A DNA stretch of 64,000 nucleotides from Microvirga sesbaniae (GTDB lineage Bacteria; Pseudomonadota; Alphaproteobacteria; Rhizobiales; Beijerinckiaceae). The notes under the pieces are model-generated. The model searched no databases. It saw only the letters and a program-made list of their open reading frames with translations, and had not been told where the DNA came from. Positions 32,008 to 40,704 of this stretch are shown piece by piece. The stretch spans positions 62,001-126,000 of the forward strand of contig NZ_JAMXFJ010000014.1 of assembly GCF_025460805.1 (NCBI RefSeq), given 5' to 3'. Numbering within the stretch: position 1 is the stretch's first letter; each line of letters starts with the position of its first letter. A program made the position numbers and the translations under genes.

Positions 32008-33012
32008 ATGCGTCACCTCCTTGCGGTTGCTGCCATTTTGTCGGTTAGCGTTGCGGCGCTGCCGGCTCAAGCAAACGATACGATGGCCCACTTTGCGGCC
32101 GGAGAGCTCGTTTTCACTCAGACCGACGCCGTGAGTATGGTTTCAGAAGATCTGTTCCTCTCGACCGAGGAAGTCCGGGTCACCTACCGCTTTCGGAATC
32201 TCACCTCCCAGGATGTCACCGGTACGGTGGCGTTCCCCATGCCGGAGGTTCGCGTCACGATGTCAGACGCAGACTACCCCGATGGACCCGAGGCAAACCC
32301 AATGCGGTTCTCGGTTACGGTTGACGGGCGGCCACTTCCCATTCAGTTCGAGGCGAAAGCGATGGTCGAGGGCCGGGATGTGACCAAGGTCCTTCGAGAC
32401 TTAAACATACCGGTTCCACCCTACGCTGAACGAGTGGATGCCGCCCTTAAGAGATTAGATCGTGCCACGGGCGCCCGCTTGGAAAAGGAAGGCATCATTG
32501 AGCTTCAAGAGTCCTACCGGCAGGACGGCACATCATACAAGGAACCGCTTCCAAAGTGGGCCCTAGCTGGGTCTTATCATTGGCAGCAAACATTTCCGGC
32601 TGGGCGGGACACAGTCATCCAGCATCGGTATAAGCCCAGCGTTGGAGCCACTGTTATCTCCTTGGAGTCCATGGTCACCGCCAAGACCGTAGAGGACATG
32701 TACCTCATCGGCGAAAATTCCTGCATGGACAAGGACTTCATAAACGGTGCGAAAAGGTGGGCCGCCCGCGAACTCAGGCGCGACAAGGGTGCGAGCCAGC
32801 GTATGCTCGAGTACATCCTCGTCACTGGCGCGAACTGGGCCGGTCCCATCGGCACCTTCACGCTGACCGTCGACAAAGGACGACCTGACAATATGGTCAG
32901 CTTCTGCGCCGAGGGTGTTAAGAAGATTGCGCCAACGCAGTTTCAGATGGTCAAGAAGAACTTCAAGCCCAAACAGAACCTTTCGGTGCTGATCCTGGAA
33001 GCAGGAATCTGA
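32008..33012 (+). CDS. Secreted DUF4424-family protein
   Basis: 334 aa from the ATG at 32008 (AGGATTCTTCG upstream). Signal peptide MRHLLAVAAILSVSVAALPAQA, then the DUF4424 pattern: NDTMAHFAAGELVFTQTD, SEDLFLSTEEVRVTYRF, VTGTVAFPMPEV. These are periplasmic proteins of unknown role, frequent in Methylobacteriaceae and relatives. Without the leader element, so it may belong to the host background rather than the array. Confidence 0.85.
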   Translation: MRHLLAVAAILSVSVAALPAQANDTMAHFAAGELVFTQTDAVSMVSEDLFLSTEEVRVTYRFRNLTSQDVTGTVAFPMPEVRVTMSDADYPDGPEANPMRFSVTVDGRPLPIQFEAKAMVEGRDVTKVLRDLNIPVPPYAERVDAALKRLDRATGARLEKEGIIELQESYRQDGTSYKEPLPKWALAGSYHWQQTFPAGRDTVIQHRYKPSVGATVISLESMVTAKTVEDMYLIGENSCMDKDFINGAKRWAARELRRDKGASQRMLEYILVTGANWAGPIGTFTLTVDKGRPDNMVSFCAEGVKKIAPTQFQMVKKNFKPKQNLSVLILEAGI

Positions 33013-33051
33013 TCGTTCTGCTCACCATCCTCGCTCAATTGCGGAGCATCT

Positions 33052-33402
33052 ATGACGAATACGCTACTAGGATCCTTGTTAACTGCAGCATTGATCACGA
33101 TTTCAAGCGGGGCAACCGCAGAAAGCTACAAGAGGCACTGCAGCTATTTCAACTACACGACAAACGAGTCGTATGAAGGAGCATGTACCGAAGTTGAGCT
33201 TCCTTCGGCGGAGCTTCCATTCAAGCGGGAATACCGGTTCAAGAAGAAAGTTGTACGCGTCACAATACTCCAGTCAGCCGGGATTTGGGCCTCGATTGAG
33301 CTCAACGGCAAGCCTGGAATGCGATACGAGATTGATCGGGCGAACTTCTCTTACAGCAGCCGGGATCTTTCCGAGACTCTCGATACAGGAAGCCCAAAGT
33401 AG
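33052..33402 (+). CDS. Hypothetical secreted protein, 116 aa
   Basis: Signal peptide (MTNTLLGSLLTAALITISSG) and a small beta-rich mature part with two cysteines (HCSYF, GACTEV) likely disulfide-bonded. 39 nt after the DUF4424 gene, probably same operon; a terminator follows. Confidence 0.68.
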   Translation: MTNTLLGSLLTAALITISSGATAESYKRHCSYFNYTTNESYEGACTEVELPSAELPFKREYRFKKKVVRVTILQSAGIWASIELNGKPGMRYEIDRANFSYSSRDLSETLDTGSPK

Positions 33403-33428
33403 GCCTTTCTGAGGGTGGATACCGGAGC

Positions 33429-33452
33429 AAGCCGCCTTGAGGCGGCTTTTTT
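33429..33452 (+). terminator. Rho-independent terminator
   Basis: AAGCCGCC/GGCGGCTT, loop TTGA, T-run. Confidence 0.88.
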
Positions 33453-33509
33453 CTTGCGTGAGCCCGCAACCCACGCTGTATAGAAGAGCCACACAGTGAG
33501 GAGAGCACG

Positions 33510-33746
33510 GTGGCCAAATCCGTCAGCCCGCAGGAGCAAGATTGGTTCTTTGAGCGTCTGCGTGGCGCCAGGGTGGACGTCAATATGTTCTTGATCAACG
33601 GGGTGAGATTGATCGGGCGGATTGATCGGTTCGACCGATACACTGTCCTCCTCACCCGAGGTTCAAGCTCTCAAACCGTCTACAAGCACACGATCTCGAC
33701 GATCGCGGTGCCGGAAGGCTTCGAAATCAGTCCTCCCGAAATGTAG
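33510..33746 (+). CDS. Hfq-like RNA chaperone paralogue
   Basis: 78 aa, GTG start behind GAGGAGAGC. Aligns over its length with Hfq: Q10-D11 (the Q8/D9 of E. coli Hfq), FLINGVRLIGRIDRFDRYTV for the Sm1 motif, then the hallmark YKHTIST (58-64) of Sm2. The rim retains two arginines (RLRGAR). Differences are Lys31 to Arg, Gln33 to Ile and Gln41 to Arg. Probably a hexameric RNA-binding protein; this is unlikely to be the housekeeping hfq (no hflX next to it). Confidence 0.82.
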   Translation: MAKSVSPQEQDWFFERLRGARVDVNMFLINGVRLIGRIDRFDRYTVLLTRGSSSQTVYKHTISTIAVPEGFEISPPEM

Positions 33747-33751
33747 CGATG

Positions 33752-34117
33752 TCAGGCGGCAACATCTTCGGGAATGATCCTTCCTAGATTTTTGGAGCCT
33801 TGCGTAGACTTCCCCGATCCTCTGGCCTCAACTTTGGATTTCCCCATCTCGTCACGTATGGCCTCATAGCGAGCGACATACTCGTGGTTTGCTCGGGTGA
33901 TCTCCCTGAGCTCGCCTTTAAGCTCACCCAGCTCGGCCTTCAATTCAGCAATCTGTTCAGCCTGGTTGTTATCCTGCCGGATCTGGGATCGGAGGTCGCG
34001 GATCGTCTCCTGCTGACCAGCCAGTTTCGCCTCGAGCTTCTTGATCCTGCGCTCCGCCTCCGCCAGCAACCGTTCCGGGCTCTTGATTTGATCTGCAGGC
34101 TGAATTGCGCCGGCCAT
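33752..34117 (-). CDS. Coiled-coil protein, 121 aa
   Basis: Start ATG at 34115-34117 (MAGAIQPADQ). A long heptad-rich coiled coil (about residues 12-90, SPERLLAEAERRIKKLEAKL onward) and a basic Ser/Lys tail. The only minus-strand gene that carries the leader: minus-strand AATCCCC at 34141-34147, 30 nt before the start. Converges on the Hfq-like gene with 5 nt between stops. Confidence 0.7.
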   Translation of the reverse strand: MAGAIQPADQIKSPERLLAEAERRIKKLEAKLAGQQETIRDLRSQIRQDNNQAEQIAELKAELGELKGELREITRANHEYVARYEAIRDEMGKSKVEARGSGKSTQGSKNLGRIIPEDVAA

Positions 34118-34283
34118 GGTAACTGTAACTCCGTTTCTTTGGGGATTTGTAGGAACAAAATAGGAACGGAGGAGAATGGTCAAGGAGACAGCCTGTCGCG
34201 CTAGCGTCTGGGCCCTTGGAGGGCACAGCTAGGATCATCTATCAGGAAGGGGCAGCAAAAACTCAAATCAGAAATCCCGCAAA

Positions 34284-34676
34284 ATGGATGAGATGAGCAT
34301 GCTCAAGGCGACGATGTATTTCTCTTACGGACGCGACTCACGGTCGGGTCTGAAATCGAAGACGACATTCGACGCCATTCTGGCAGGCGAGCGCAGCTCG
34401 ACGACACGATTTCCATCGTGGCCAGGATATGAGCGCTGGAAAGGTCTGAAGGTCGGCGATCAGGTCAGGTTTTATGCCGATCGCGACATGAAGGGACGCT
34501 ATGTCGATGTCACCGTCACCGAGGTTCCCAAGGTGATCGAGCTCGCGAAATGCAGCGAGGCGGACCTCGCCGCCTGGTCAGAAGCCGAGGGCTGGAGCCA
34601 GGCCGCCGGCCGTCGCTATGGAGGGCAGTATGGTCCGGGTCTTCAGATCCGGTACCGGCCCGTCGCCACCTCGTGA
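34284..34676 (+). CDS. ASCH/PUA-like small protein
   Basis: 130 aa, with leader variant AATCCCG at 34273-34279. Several ATGs are in frame (34284, 34293, 34299). The segment SKTTFDAILAGERSSTTRF followed by W..W..LKVGDQVRFY fits the ASCH fold, an RNA-binding beta-barrel related to PUA. Could bind modified or structured RNA. Assignment from the motif only. Confidence 0.6.
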   Translation: MDEMSMLKATMYFSYGRDSRSGLKSKTTFDAILAGERSSTTRFPSWPGYERWKGLKVGDQVRFYADRDMKGRYVDVTVTEVPKVIELAKCSEADLAAWSEAEGWSQAAGRRYGGQYGPGLQIRYRPVATS

Positions 34677-34683
34677 GGAGACG

Positions 34684-35922
34684 ATGAGAAAGTCATTCTC
34701 TTTCCCATACTTCGTCGTGAAGATCGGGTTCACCCTCCTCGCACTCTACATCACGGCAATCTATCTCATGACCAATCTGCCCATCTATGGGCGCTCGTAC
34801 TTCAATTGGTTCCTTGCCATCGCGATTGTGACGTGGGTTCTGGTCCTTATCGGCCTAGCCCACGAAACCCGCCTCACCTCCCGTTTCGTCGGGCTTTTCG
34901 TCAAAGGACTGCCACCCAGGTGGCTGCGGATCATCATGGACCTTCTCGATCGCTACACTAACAAGGATGGCCTCCTCGCACGTCTGGCTGCTGTCCAGCG
35001 CGCCGAAAACCTCGACGCGACTGCTCTTGCCGCTGCCGTGAAGCAAAAGGTCGTAGGCCAGGATGTTGTGGCGGACGAGGTTGCGGCCACCCTGCGCCGT
35101 CGCTTGGCCCAAGTCGCACGCGACAAGCCCGTCGGCGTCTTCCTGTTCGTCGGCCCGCCCGGCGTGGGCAAGACCGAAATGGGCAAGCAGTTCGCTCGCA
35201 ACTTGAAGCGCGGGTTCCTCTTTGAAGATATGTCGACCTGCAGCAATCCTGCCGGCGCCGAGCGCCTCTTTGGCGTGCCGCCTGGATACTCAGGCTCCGA
35301 TCGATATGGGAGCCTCACAGGGGGGCTGCGGGATCAACCCAACTCCTTCGTGCTCCTTGATGAAATCGAGAAAGCCCATGTCGACGTCCAGAAGCGGTTT
35401 CTGACTGCCTGGAATGATGGCTTCGTGACCGAAGCCTCGACTGGCCAGAAAGTGCCGACCAACCGGGCCATTTTCGCCGCAACGACCAACGCAGCTGCAG
35501 ACCGGATTGGCGAATTGGCTCGGGAGATCACCGACCGCGATAAGCTACTGACTGCGGTTCACAACGTGCTCAAGGAGGCCGGTTTCCCGGCCGAGGTGTT
35601 GAGCCGAATTGATGAGGTGTTCGTCTTCAACCCGCTTCAGGGGCTCGACCTTGCCCGGGTGGCGATCATCCAAATCGTTAATATCGTGGAGAGTTACGGC
35701 CTCGAGCTCGACCAGGGCGGGATTGACGACATGATCCTGTTCGACGCCATGCAGCGGGCCGAGGTTCTGCAGACTGCCGGCGGTGTGCGCGCCGTGATCA
35801 GAGCCCTCGAGAAGCGCATTGCCGATGTCCTGATCGAGGCCAGGCAGAAGGGCGCTCGCCGCGTCAAGCTCACGATGAATGAGTCGGACCTTGATATGGT
35901 CCAGGTGACGATCACCGGATAG
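34684..35922 (+). CDS. Membrane-tethered Clp-like AAA+ ATPase
   Basis: 412 aa, ATG behind TGAGGAGACG. Two TM helices (about 11-30 and 41-59) anchor one AAA+ module of the ClpA/ClpB D2 type: VVGQD (123-127), Walker A GPPGVGKT (157-164), pore-loop region GYSGSDRYG (201-209), Walker B LLDEIEKAH (224-232), sensor-2 GGVRAV. Only one ring and no protease-docking IGF loop was noticed, so it is probably an unfoldase or remodelling factor. A 64-aa membrane peptide follows after 10 nt. Confidence 0.82.
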   Translation: MRKSFSFPYFVVKIGFTLLALYITAIYLMTNLPIYGRSYFNWFLAIAIVTWVLVLIGLAHETRLTSRFVGLFVKGLPPRWLRIIMDLLDRYTNKDGLLARLAAVQRAENLDATALAAAVKQKVVGQDVVADEVAATLRRRLAQVARDKPVGVFLFVGPPGVGKTEMGKQFARNLKRGFLFEDMSTCSNPAGAERLFGVPPGYSGSDRYGSLTGGLRDQPNSFVLLDEIEKAHVDVQKRFLTAWNDGFVTEASTGQKVPTNRAIFAATTNAAADRIGELAREITDRDKLLTAVHNVLKEAGFPAEVLSRIDEVFVFNPLQGLDLARVAIIQIVNIVESYGLELDQGGIDDMILFDAMQRAEVLQTAGGVRAVIRALEKRIADVLIEARQKGARRVKLTMNESDLDMVQVTITG

Positions 35923-35932
35923 GAGGAGCACC

Positions 35933-36127
35933 ATGTTTGATCGGCTGGTTCCCAGACCCATCCGGAGGCTTTGGAATGAGGCGTCAGTCTGGCGCTGGTG
36001 TCTCATCCTCGCCGTGTTGTCGACGGGCATGCTCCTGATCGCCTCACCGCCACAGCCATCAGCGGCCACCGGCGCTACCAAAGTGGCCACTCAACCCTTT
36101 GCTAAAGCTGGCACAGCCGCCCCTTGA
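35933..36127 (+). CDS. Small membrane protein, 64 aa
   Basis: ATG behind AGGAGGAGC, 10 nt after the AAA+ stop. One TM helix (about 21-37) and an Ala/Pro-rich tail. Likely partner of the membrane AAA+ protein. Not recognised. Confidence 0.62.
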   Translation: MFDRLVPRPIRRLWNEASVWRWCLILAVLSTGMLLIASPPQPSAATGATKVATQPFAKAGTAAP

Positions 36128-36240
36128 GGCGGCTGCGTCAGTCACGGGGAACATCCACGTAAGTAATCCGGCGACCCGTAGCAGCTCTGGGGCCGCCGTT
36201 CACCTTCAACGATGACCGGTTCCACCATCCACCAGTCCTT

Positions 36241-36573
36241 TTATTCAAGGGGAACCCGCCGCCTCAGGCTTCGTACCGCGAAGTGGAAACGTATGCGTGA
36301 CAGCGCAATCCCCAGCAGCTTGCCGATCAATGTACTGGTGAAGACCACGAGCAATCCCAAGGCGACCGTGGATTGCCAGGACCGCCCGGCAACCGGCGCC
36401 ACGACCGTATGGGCGACCCACAGTCCCGTCGCACCGAGCATGACGATCGCCCCAAGGCCACAGCCGCAGTCGGTACGAAGCGAGTCGAGACGCCGCTTCA
36501 CGGCCGCCGCCTCATGAGCGGGCAGCGCCGTCAGCGCTAGCCGCAAGCTACGATCGTGGCTGATCCTACTCAT
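36241..36573 (-). CDS. Small membrane protein, 110 aa
   Basis: Two TM helices (about 39-60 and 69-88) between basic ends. Its start overlaps the stop of the metalloprotease-like gene upstream by ATGA (36570-36573), so the two are coupled. May be an accessory or immunity-like partner of that protein; inference only. Confidence 0.62.
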   Translation of the reverse strand: MSRISHDRSLRLALTALPAHEAAAVKRRLDSLRTDCGCGLGAIVMLGATGLWVAHTVVAPVAGRSWQSTVALGLLVVFTSTLIGKLLGIALSRIRFHFAVRSLRRRVPLE

Positions 36574-38006
36574 GTCACGACAACATGCCTGTCAGCGAGG
36601 CAGTCGATTGGGAAGTTCGCTATGATATAGTCCCAGACCTTCTTTGCTTCGTCGTGGCTGAACTGAGGCTCGCCGCTGAAGCAGAGGTATTCCGGGATCA
36701 GCCACCCGCTCCACCAGCTATGGTCCTTCGGGTTGACCATGATGCGGTCCAACCCATCGACATGGCAGAGCCCGAAGGTGTGTCCGAGCTCGTGGATTGG
36801 CACCCAGGTCCGCACCCAGTTTGGGAGGCCATGGCGGTACAGGGCGCCGGTGCCGCCGTGGTTCCCGATCTTGCCACCATCTAGGCAGGTGTTCGTGAAC
36901 ATGCAGGCCGCGTATCCCGTATAGGAATCGTTCGCTACGAACCGGAAGGTGCCAAAGATGACTGGCTTGCACAGTAGGTCCCTTGCGCGCTCTACTGCTG
37001 CGGGATCCTGGGGACTCGCCGGGTCACAACGGAATCCGGGCACGGAGGGTTCCCGGTTAAACGGGCTTCTCGCCAGGACATCCAGCACGGCACAGGAATT
37101 GTGCTGGCCATCAGGATCGGTGATGTTCGCCTGGACCTGGGTCCGTTCGGTGAGGTGAACGTCCTGTAGGTCGACCACCAATTTCAAGCCGATCGTGTCG
37201 CCTTTGATCTGGATGTTGTGGATCCTGTCGAGCAGCGCCGAGTCGCTCATGGCATAGATCGAGAAACTCTTGCTGCTCGGGTTGCCCAGATACTCGTCAA
37301 TGTCCGATTCCGATGACACGTCTCCGCGGATGTCGGGGCTGCTTCTCTGCAAGAACTTGTCCCACTTGAAGCCCGCTAGCTTCTTCAGGTCGACTCTCCT
37401 GTTGGGATCGGGGTCGTCGTTCCATTGCACTAGGGCGGGAACCGTTTCTCCAGGCGCGATGTAGTCCGAGCGCACGAAACCCCGATAGCTCGTCAGGGTT
37501 AGGCGCAGGCCGAAGCCGCTGCCACCGATCCCCAGCGCCGCCTTGATGTCCGCGCGGTCGGCCTCGGTGAAGCGCCGGCTCTTATCGATGAGATCCTCGA
37601 CGTAGCCGATGAGCCGCCACTTGTTCACGCTGCCCCGGAATGCGCCATACAGGCCGCAGGGGAAGACCACGGTCCGAATGAGGTCGCCGACCAGGCCACC
37701 GAACGCACCTAGGATCTCCATAAAGCCATCAAAGACCCGGCTCCAGTCCCAGGTGAAGATGCCGGCAATGATGTCCCAGCCACCCGTGATGACTGCGACG
37801 ACCAAGTCGTATGCGTCGCCGAGGATTTCACAGACGGTCGTGACCACCCACTTCAGCACCGTGACGACCACCCAGACCAGGAAGCAGAACCACTTGTTGC
37901 AGCAGGCGCACCACCATTTGCACTTCTTCTTCACGCATTGCTGGACCTGCTGGGATACGTTGTCCTCGACCCATTCCCCAATCTGATGGCAATATTTCTG
38001 CGTCAC
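36570..38006 (-). CDS. Metzincin-like metalloprotease with Cys-rich N-terminus
   Basis: 478 aa from a GTG at 38006 behind GGAGGGCTCAG; a TTG at 38060 is a weaker alternative. Residues ~20-45 are cysteine/tryptophan-rich (CVKKKCKWWCACCNKWFC), followed by hydrophobic helices to ~115 and a beta domain. Near the C-terminus HELGHTFGLCH (405-415) is a HExxHxxGxxH zinc site of the metzincin type, with a possible Met-turn (DRIMVN) soon after. No classical signal peptide. Probably a membrane-associated or exported peptidase; substrate unknown. Confidence 0.72.
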   Translation of the reverse strand: MTQKYCHQIGEWVEDNVSQQVQQCVKKKCKWWCACCNKWFCFLVWVVVTVLKWVVTTVCEILGDAYDLVVAVITGGWDIIAGIFTWDWSRVFDGFMEILGAFGGLVGDLIRTVVFPCGLYGAFRGSVNKWRLIGYVEDLIDKSRRFTEADRADIKAALGIGGSGFGLRLTLTSYRGFVRSDYIAPGETVPALVQWNDDPDPNRRVDLKKLAGFKWDKFLQRSSPDIRGDVSSESDIDEYLGNPSSKSFSIYAMSDSALLDRIHNIQIKGDTIGLKLVVDLQDVHLTERTQVQANITDPDGQHNSCAVLDVLARSPFNREPSVPGFRCDPASPQDPAAVERARDLLCKPVIFGTFRFVANDSYTGYAACMFTNTCLDGGKIGNHGGTGALYRHGLPNWVRTWVPIHELGHTFGLCHVDGLDRIMVNPKDHSWWSGWLIPEYLCFSGEPQFSHDEAKKVWDYIIANFPIDCLADRHVVVT

Positions 38007-38343
38007 CTGAGCCCTCCATCCCCTCTCTATGGGGAGACCAAGAGTGCGGTGCGCCCTCAAAGTTATCTGTGATCTACCTCACGCCCGCTCGCGCTGTTTT
38101 TGTCGCAAACGCCTGCGAGGGCCACTGAAGTAGCTGGATGGGTTCGCCTTTGAGGGGGCTGCCGCAAAGTTTTGGCGCTTATCGCGCGTTGAGCAGGCGG
38201 GCGGCAGATGCGCCTCCGACCCAGAGGTGACCGATGATCCTGAACACCCTTATCGAGAAGTTGAAGCGTCGGGCTAAGAGGCTGGATTTTGCCTGATCCA
38301 CGATGGGCGAACCCGTTACCGGGAAAACCCCAAGAGGATCGAA
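38007..38343. other. Intergenic stretch, one possible tiny ORF
   Basis: Divergent region. A 20-codon frame at 38234-38296 (MILNTLIEKLKRRAKRLDFA) has AGAGGT 5 nt upstream and encodes an amphipathic basic peptide; too short to be sure. A leader variant AAACCCC (38324-38330) belongs to the next gene. Confidence 0.4.
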
Positions 38344-39171
38344 ATGACCATAACGATCTCCCAGCACCTCCTCCCGTTTGTCGCTCGGCCAGATGAGGAG
38401 ATCTTCGCGATCGGCGACCTACATGGCCGCAGCGACCTCATGAAGGCACTCTTCGAGATCATCGCCGCTGCCCCTCGCGCCCCTGGCTGCCGACGGATTG
38501 TAGTTCTCCTTGGCGACTTGATCGATCGGGGGCCGGATTCCCTCGGTTGCCTTGACCTTGCCATCGAGGCCAAGGACCGCACCGGCGCCGACATCGTGGA
38601 TGCCCTTGCTGGCAACCACGAGCAGATGCTTCTCGCGACCATCGTCCTGGATGGTCAGGTGCATCGCAGGAAGACTGCCTACAGCAACTGGCTGTTGAAT
38701 GGCGGCATGAGGGTCGTGACCGACCTTCTGGACGAGGGGCATAGCGCCAAGACTCCCAGCGATCTGAGGGATGCTCTTGGGTCGAGGCGGGTAGAGTTCC
38801 TCGAGGGGCTGTCGAAGCACCGGACCTCGGGCGAGTTCATGTTCATCCACGCCGGGCTGAATCCATATGTCGACCTGGAGAAGTTCCTGGCCGAGCCGAT
38901 CGACATCGACTTCCGGGAACTCGAAGAGCAGGACCATTGGGCTTGGGTTCGGAACCCGTTCCTCGCCTTCAACCCCTCCGAGCATGAGAAACGAGGCCAC
39001 CACGGGTTCTTCGTGGTGCACGGCCACACCGCTCCCAAGGACGAATGGTTTCCCGTCGCGGAGCAGTTGTGCCTCGACCGGCTCAACCTTGATGCCGGCT
39101 CGTACGCCACTGGCCGCGCCCGGATGGCTCGGATCATCGGCTCTGAGCTGACCTTCTACGAGGTGTCCTAG
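38344..39171 (+). CDS. Metallophosphoesterase (Ser/Thr phosphatase-like)
   Basis: 275 aa; leader variant AAACCCC with GAGGA before the ATG. All motifs of the PPP-like family are present: GDLHG (24-28), GDLIDRG, GNHEQ, IHAGLNP, VHGHT. Likely a bacteriophage-lambda-phosphatase/PrpE type enzyme removing phosphate from proteins or dinucleotides. Distinct from the enzyme at 754 in length and motif spacing. Confidence 0.87.
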   Translation: MTITISQHLLPFVARPDEEIFAIGDLHGRSDLMKALFEIIAAAPRAPGCRRIVVLLGDLIDRGPDSLGCLDLAIEAKDRTGADIVDALAGNHEQMLLATIVLDGQVHRRKTAYSNWLLNGGMRVVTDLLDEGHSAKTPSDLRDALGSRRVEFLEGLSKHRTSGEFMFIHAGLNPYVDLEKFLAEPIDIDFRELEEQDHWAWVRNPFLAFNPSEHEKRGHHGFFVVHGHTAPKDEWFPVAEQLCLDRLNLDAGSYATGRARMARIIGSELTFYEVS

Positions 39172-39245
39172 CGACACCTCTGTTCGTTTCAGCACATCCA
39201 ATCAGCGGAAAATCAGGGATTTAAGTCCCCAGAAGGAGTGGTCAC

Positions 39246-39503
39246 ATGCACGCCTATACCCGCCCGCTCGTCCGTCGCCGGCCCAATGCTGCAGAACGGA
39301 CTGCTCAGATCGTCCTTCTCGGGCTCGTTCTGATCGGCATTGCCGCTGTGCTTGCGGTCGTCATTTGCTCGGTGTTCGAACCCCACGTGGTCGTGGCATT
39401 CCTCGTCGTGGCGCTCCTGTTCCTCGTCTTTCGGATCGAGACGCGTCCCCAGCACCTCCCCAAGGGGGCATTCTATCCGTCTCGCGCCCTTGGGCACCGC
39501 TGA
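39246..39503 (+). CDS. Small membrane protein, 85 aa
   Basis: Leader variant AGTCCCC at 39224-39230 and AGAAGGAG before the ATG. Two closely spaced TM helices (about 20-42 and 46-63) between basic termini. Not recognised. Confidence 0.62.
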   Translation: MHAYTRPLVRRRPNAAERTAQIVLLGLVLIGIAAVLAVVICSVFEPHVVVAFLVVALLFLVFRIETRPQHLPKGAFYPSRALGHR

Positions 39504-39513
39504 GGGCCGCCCC

Positions 39514-40125
39514 ATGCACTTTCCCAGCCAGGTATACCAGCCTGTCCCGGCGAACTGCGCCCGCCCTGCCATCGAGACGTTCGCCGAAAGTGTCGCCGAG
39601 CGTCTTGGTTTCATCCCGGATCAGGACCTGGCGGAATCCCGCCAGATGAGCGGGAAGGTTCGCTTCGATCGAATCCACGATTTGATCAAGAAGCTCGGAG
39701 GTCAGATCGGGTTCGAATATGTTCCACCCGCCGAACTCAGCACCTCTCAAAGCCTGATTGTTTTCAACAACGAGCGGTTTGAGATCGCTCTGAATGGCCG
39801 GTTGCGCCTGGAGGAGCGACAGCAGAACTGGATCCTTGCCCAGGAGCTCGGTCACTTTCTCCTGCATTATCCGATGGTCCGACAGAAGCACGGCGATGTC
39901 GCCATGGCGGCTAACCGGTACCCGGACCAATCCAACCCAGCAGCGGTTCAGGCCCGCCGGGAAGCCATGTGGTTCGCCTTTGGGCTTCTCACTCCGGCGA
40001 AAGCCTTCATGGAGATTTACCGGAGCACTGATCGGCCGGTCTCTCTCGAATTCCGCTTCAACCTGCCCTACCGGGTGATCGATCTCCGGTACCAGTACCT
40101 GAGTGAACTGAAGGCCTCAGGCTGA
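39514..40125 (+). CDS. ImmA/IrrE-like protein with mutated zinc motif, copy 1
   Basis: 203 aa from the ATG at 39514. Layout of ImmA/IrrE peptidases: N-terminal helix, strand LIVFNN, metal helix and the downstream EAMWFAFGLLTP helix. The zinc motif HExxH reads QELGHFLLH (110-118), so the first His is Gln. Closely related to the protein at 54802 (shared VRxKHG and FAFGLL). Active ImmA cleaves a phage or ICE repressor; this one is likely a non-catalytic sensor or binder. Confidence 0.75.
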   Translation: MHFPSQVYQPVPANCARPAIETFAESVAERLGFIPDQDLAESRQMSGKVRFDRIHDLIKKLGGQIGFEYVPPAELSTSQSLIVFNNERFEIALNGRLRLEERQQNWILAQELGHFLLHYPMVRQKHGDVAMAANRYPDQSNPAAVQARREAMWFAFGLLTPAKAFMEIYRSTDRPVSLEFRFNLPYRVIDLRYQYLSELKASG

Positions 40126-40152
40126 GACTCAGTTCAATCTAAGGACATCACT

Positions 40153-40407
40153 ATGACGGCACAGGATCCTGCACTTGCCCTCGCGAAACGCAGGGCACGG
40201 TACGGCCATCGCGACTGGCTGTTCTGGAAAGACCGCAACGGGACAAGCCACTCCGCTCGACGGGACGCTCAGACCCTAAAGGCAGCAATGCTCGCGGGGG
40301 GCACACAGGGGAGATGGTTTATTGTCCAAGCCTCGACCGGGAACCTCGTAAAAGGATTCTGGCGGCTCGGCATCAACCTTCTGAAAAACGCGAAATACGG
40401 CATCTGA
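40153..40407 (+). CDS. Hypothetical basic protein, 84 aa
   Basis: ATG behind TAAGGACATC. Highly basic (RRARYGHRDWLFWKDRNG), could bind nucleic acid. Not recognised. Confidence 0.58.
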   Translation: MTAQDPALALAKRRARYGHRDWLFWKDRNGTSHSARRDAQTLKAAMLAGGTQGRWFIVQASTGNLVKGFWRLGINLLKNAKYGI

Positions 40408-40422
40408 AAACGGAGACCGCCT

Positions 40423-40647
40423 ATGTCCAATCTGCCCACTTGGCCTGGAGCCGATGTCTGCTACGCACGCGCCGGCAAGATCAACGAGCACCTTTGCCGA
40501 ACCTCCTACGCCGCTGCCAAGGTCAAGAAGGGCTGGAGACCGCCCGAGGAGGTCACAGAGTTGATCCAGGCGATGGACCGCGGCGACGAGGAAGCGATCA
40601 AAGCCGCCTGTCAGCGTTATTCTCATATCTGGGCTGCTGCGGCCTGA
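40423..40647 (+). CDS. Hypothetical protein, 74 aa
   Basis: ATG behind GGAGACCGCC, 15 nt after the previous stop. Helical with three cysteines. Not recognised. Confidence 0.55.
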   Translation: MSNLPTWPGADVCYARAGKINEHLCRTSYAAAKVKKGWRPPEEVTELIQAMDRGDEEAIKAACQRYSHIWAAAA

Positions 40648-40704
40648 TCCTATGCTGTGGTAATCACCCGGCACGAGCCGAAGCCCGGACCGAGGAGGGT
40701 GATC

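Noticed and set aside
26281..33452. GCCGCC-TTCG-GGCGGC copies as a dispersed repeat family
   Set aside because: They are ordinary rho-independent terminators with UNCG-type loops directly after stop codons; similarity reflects terminator design.
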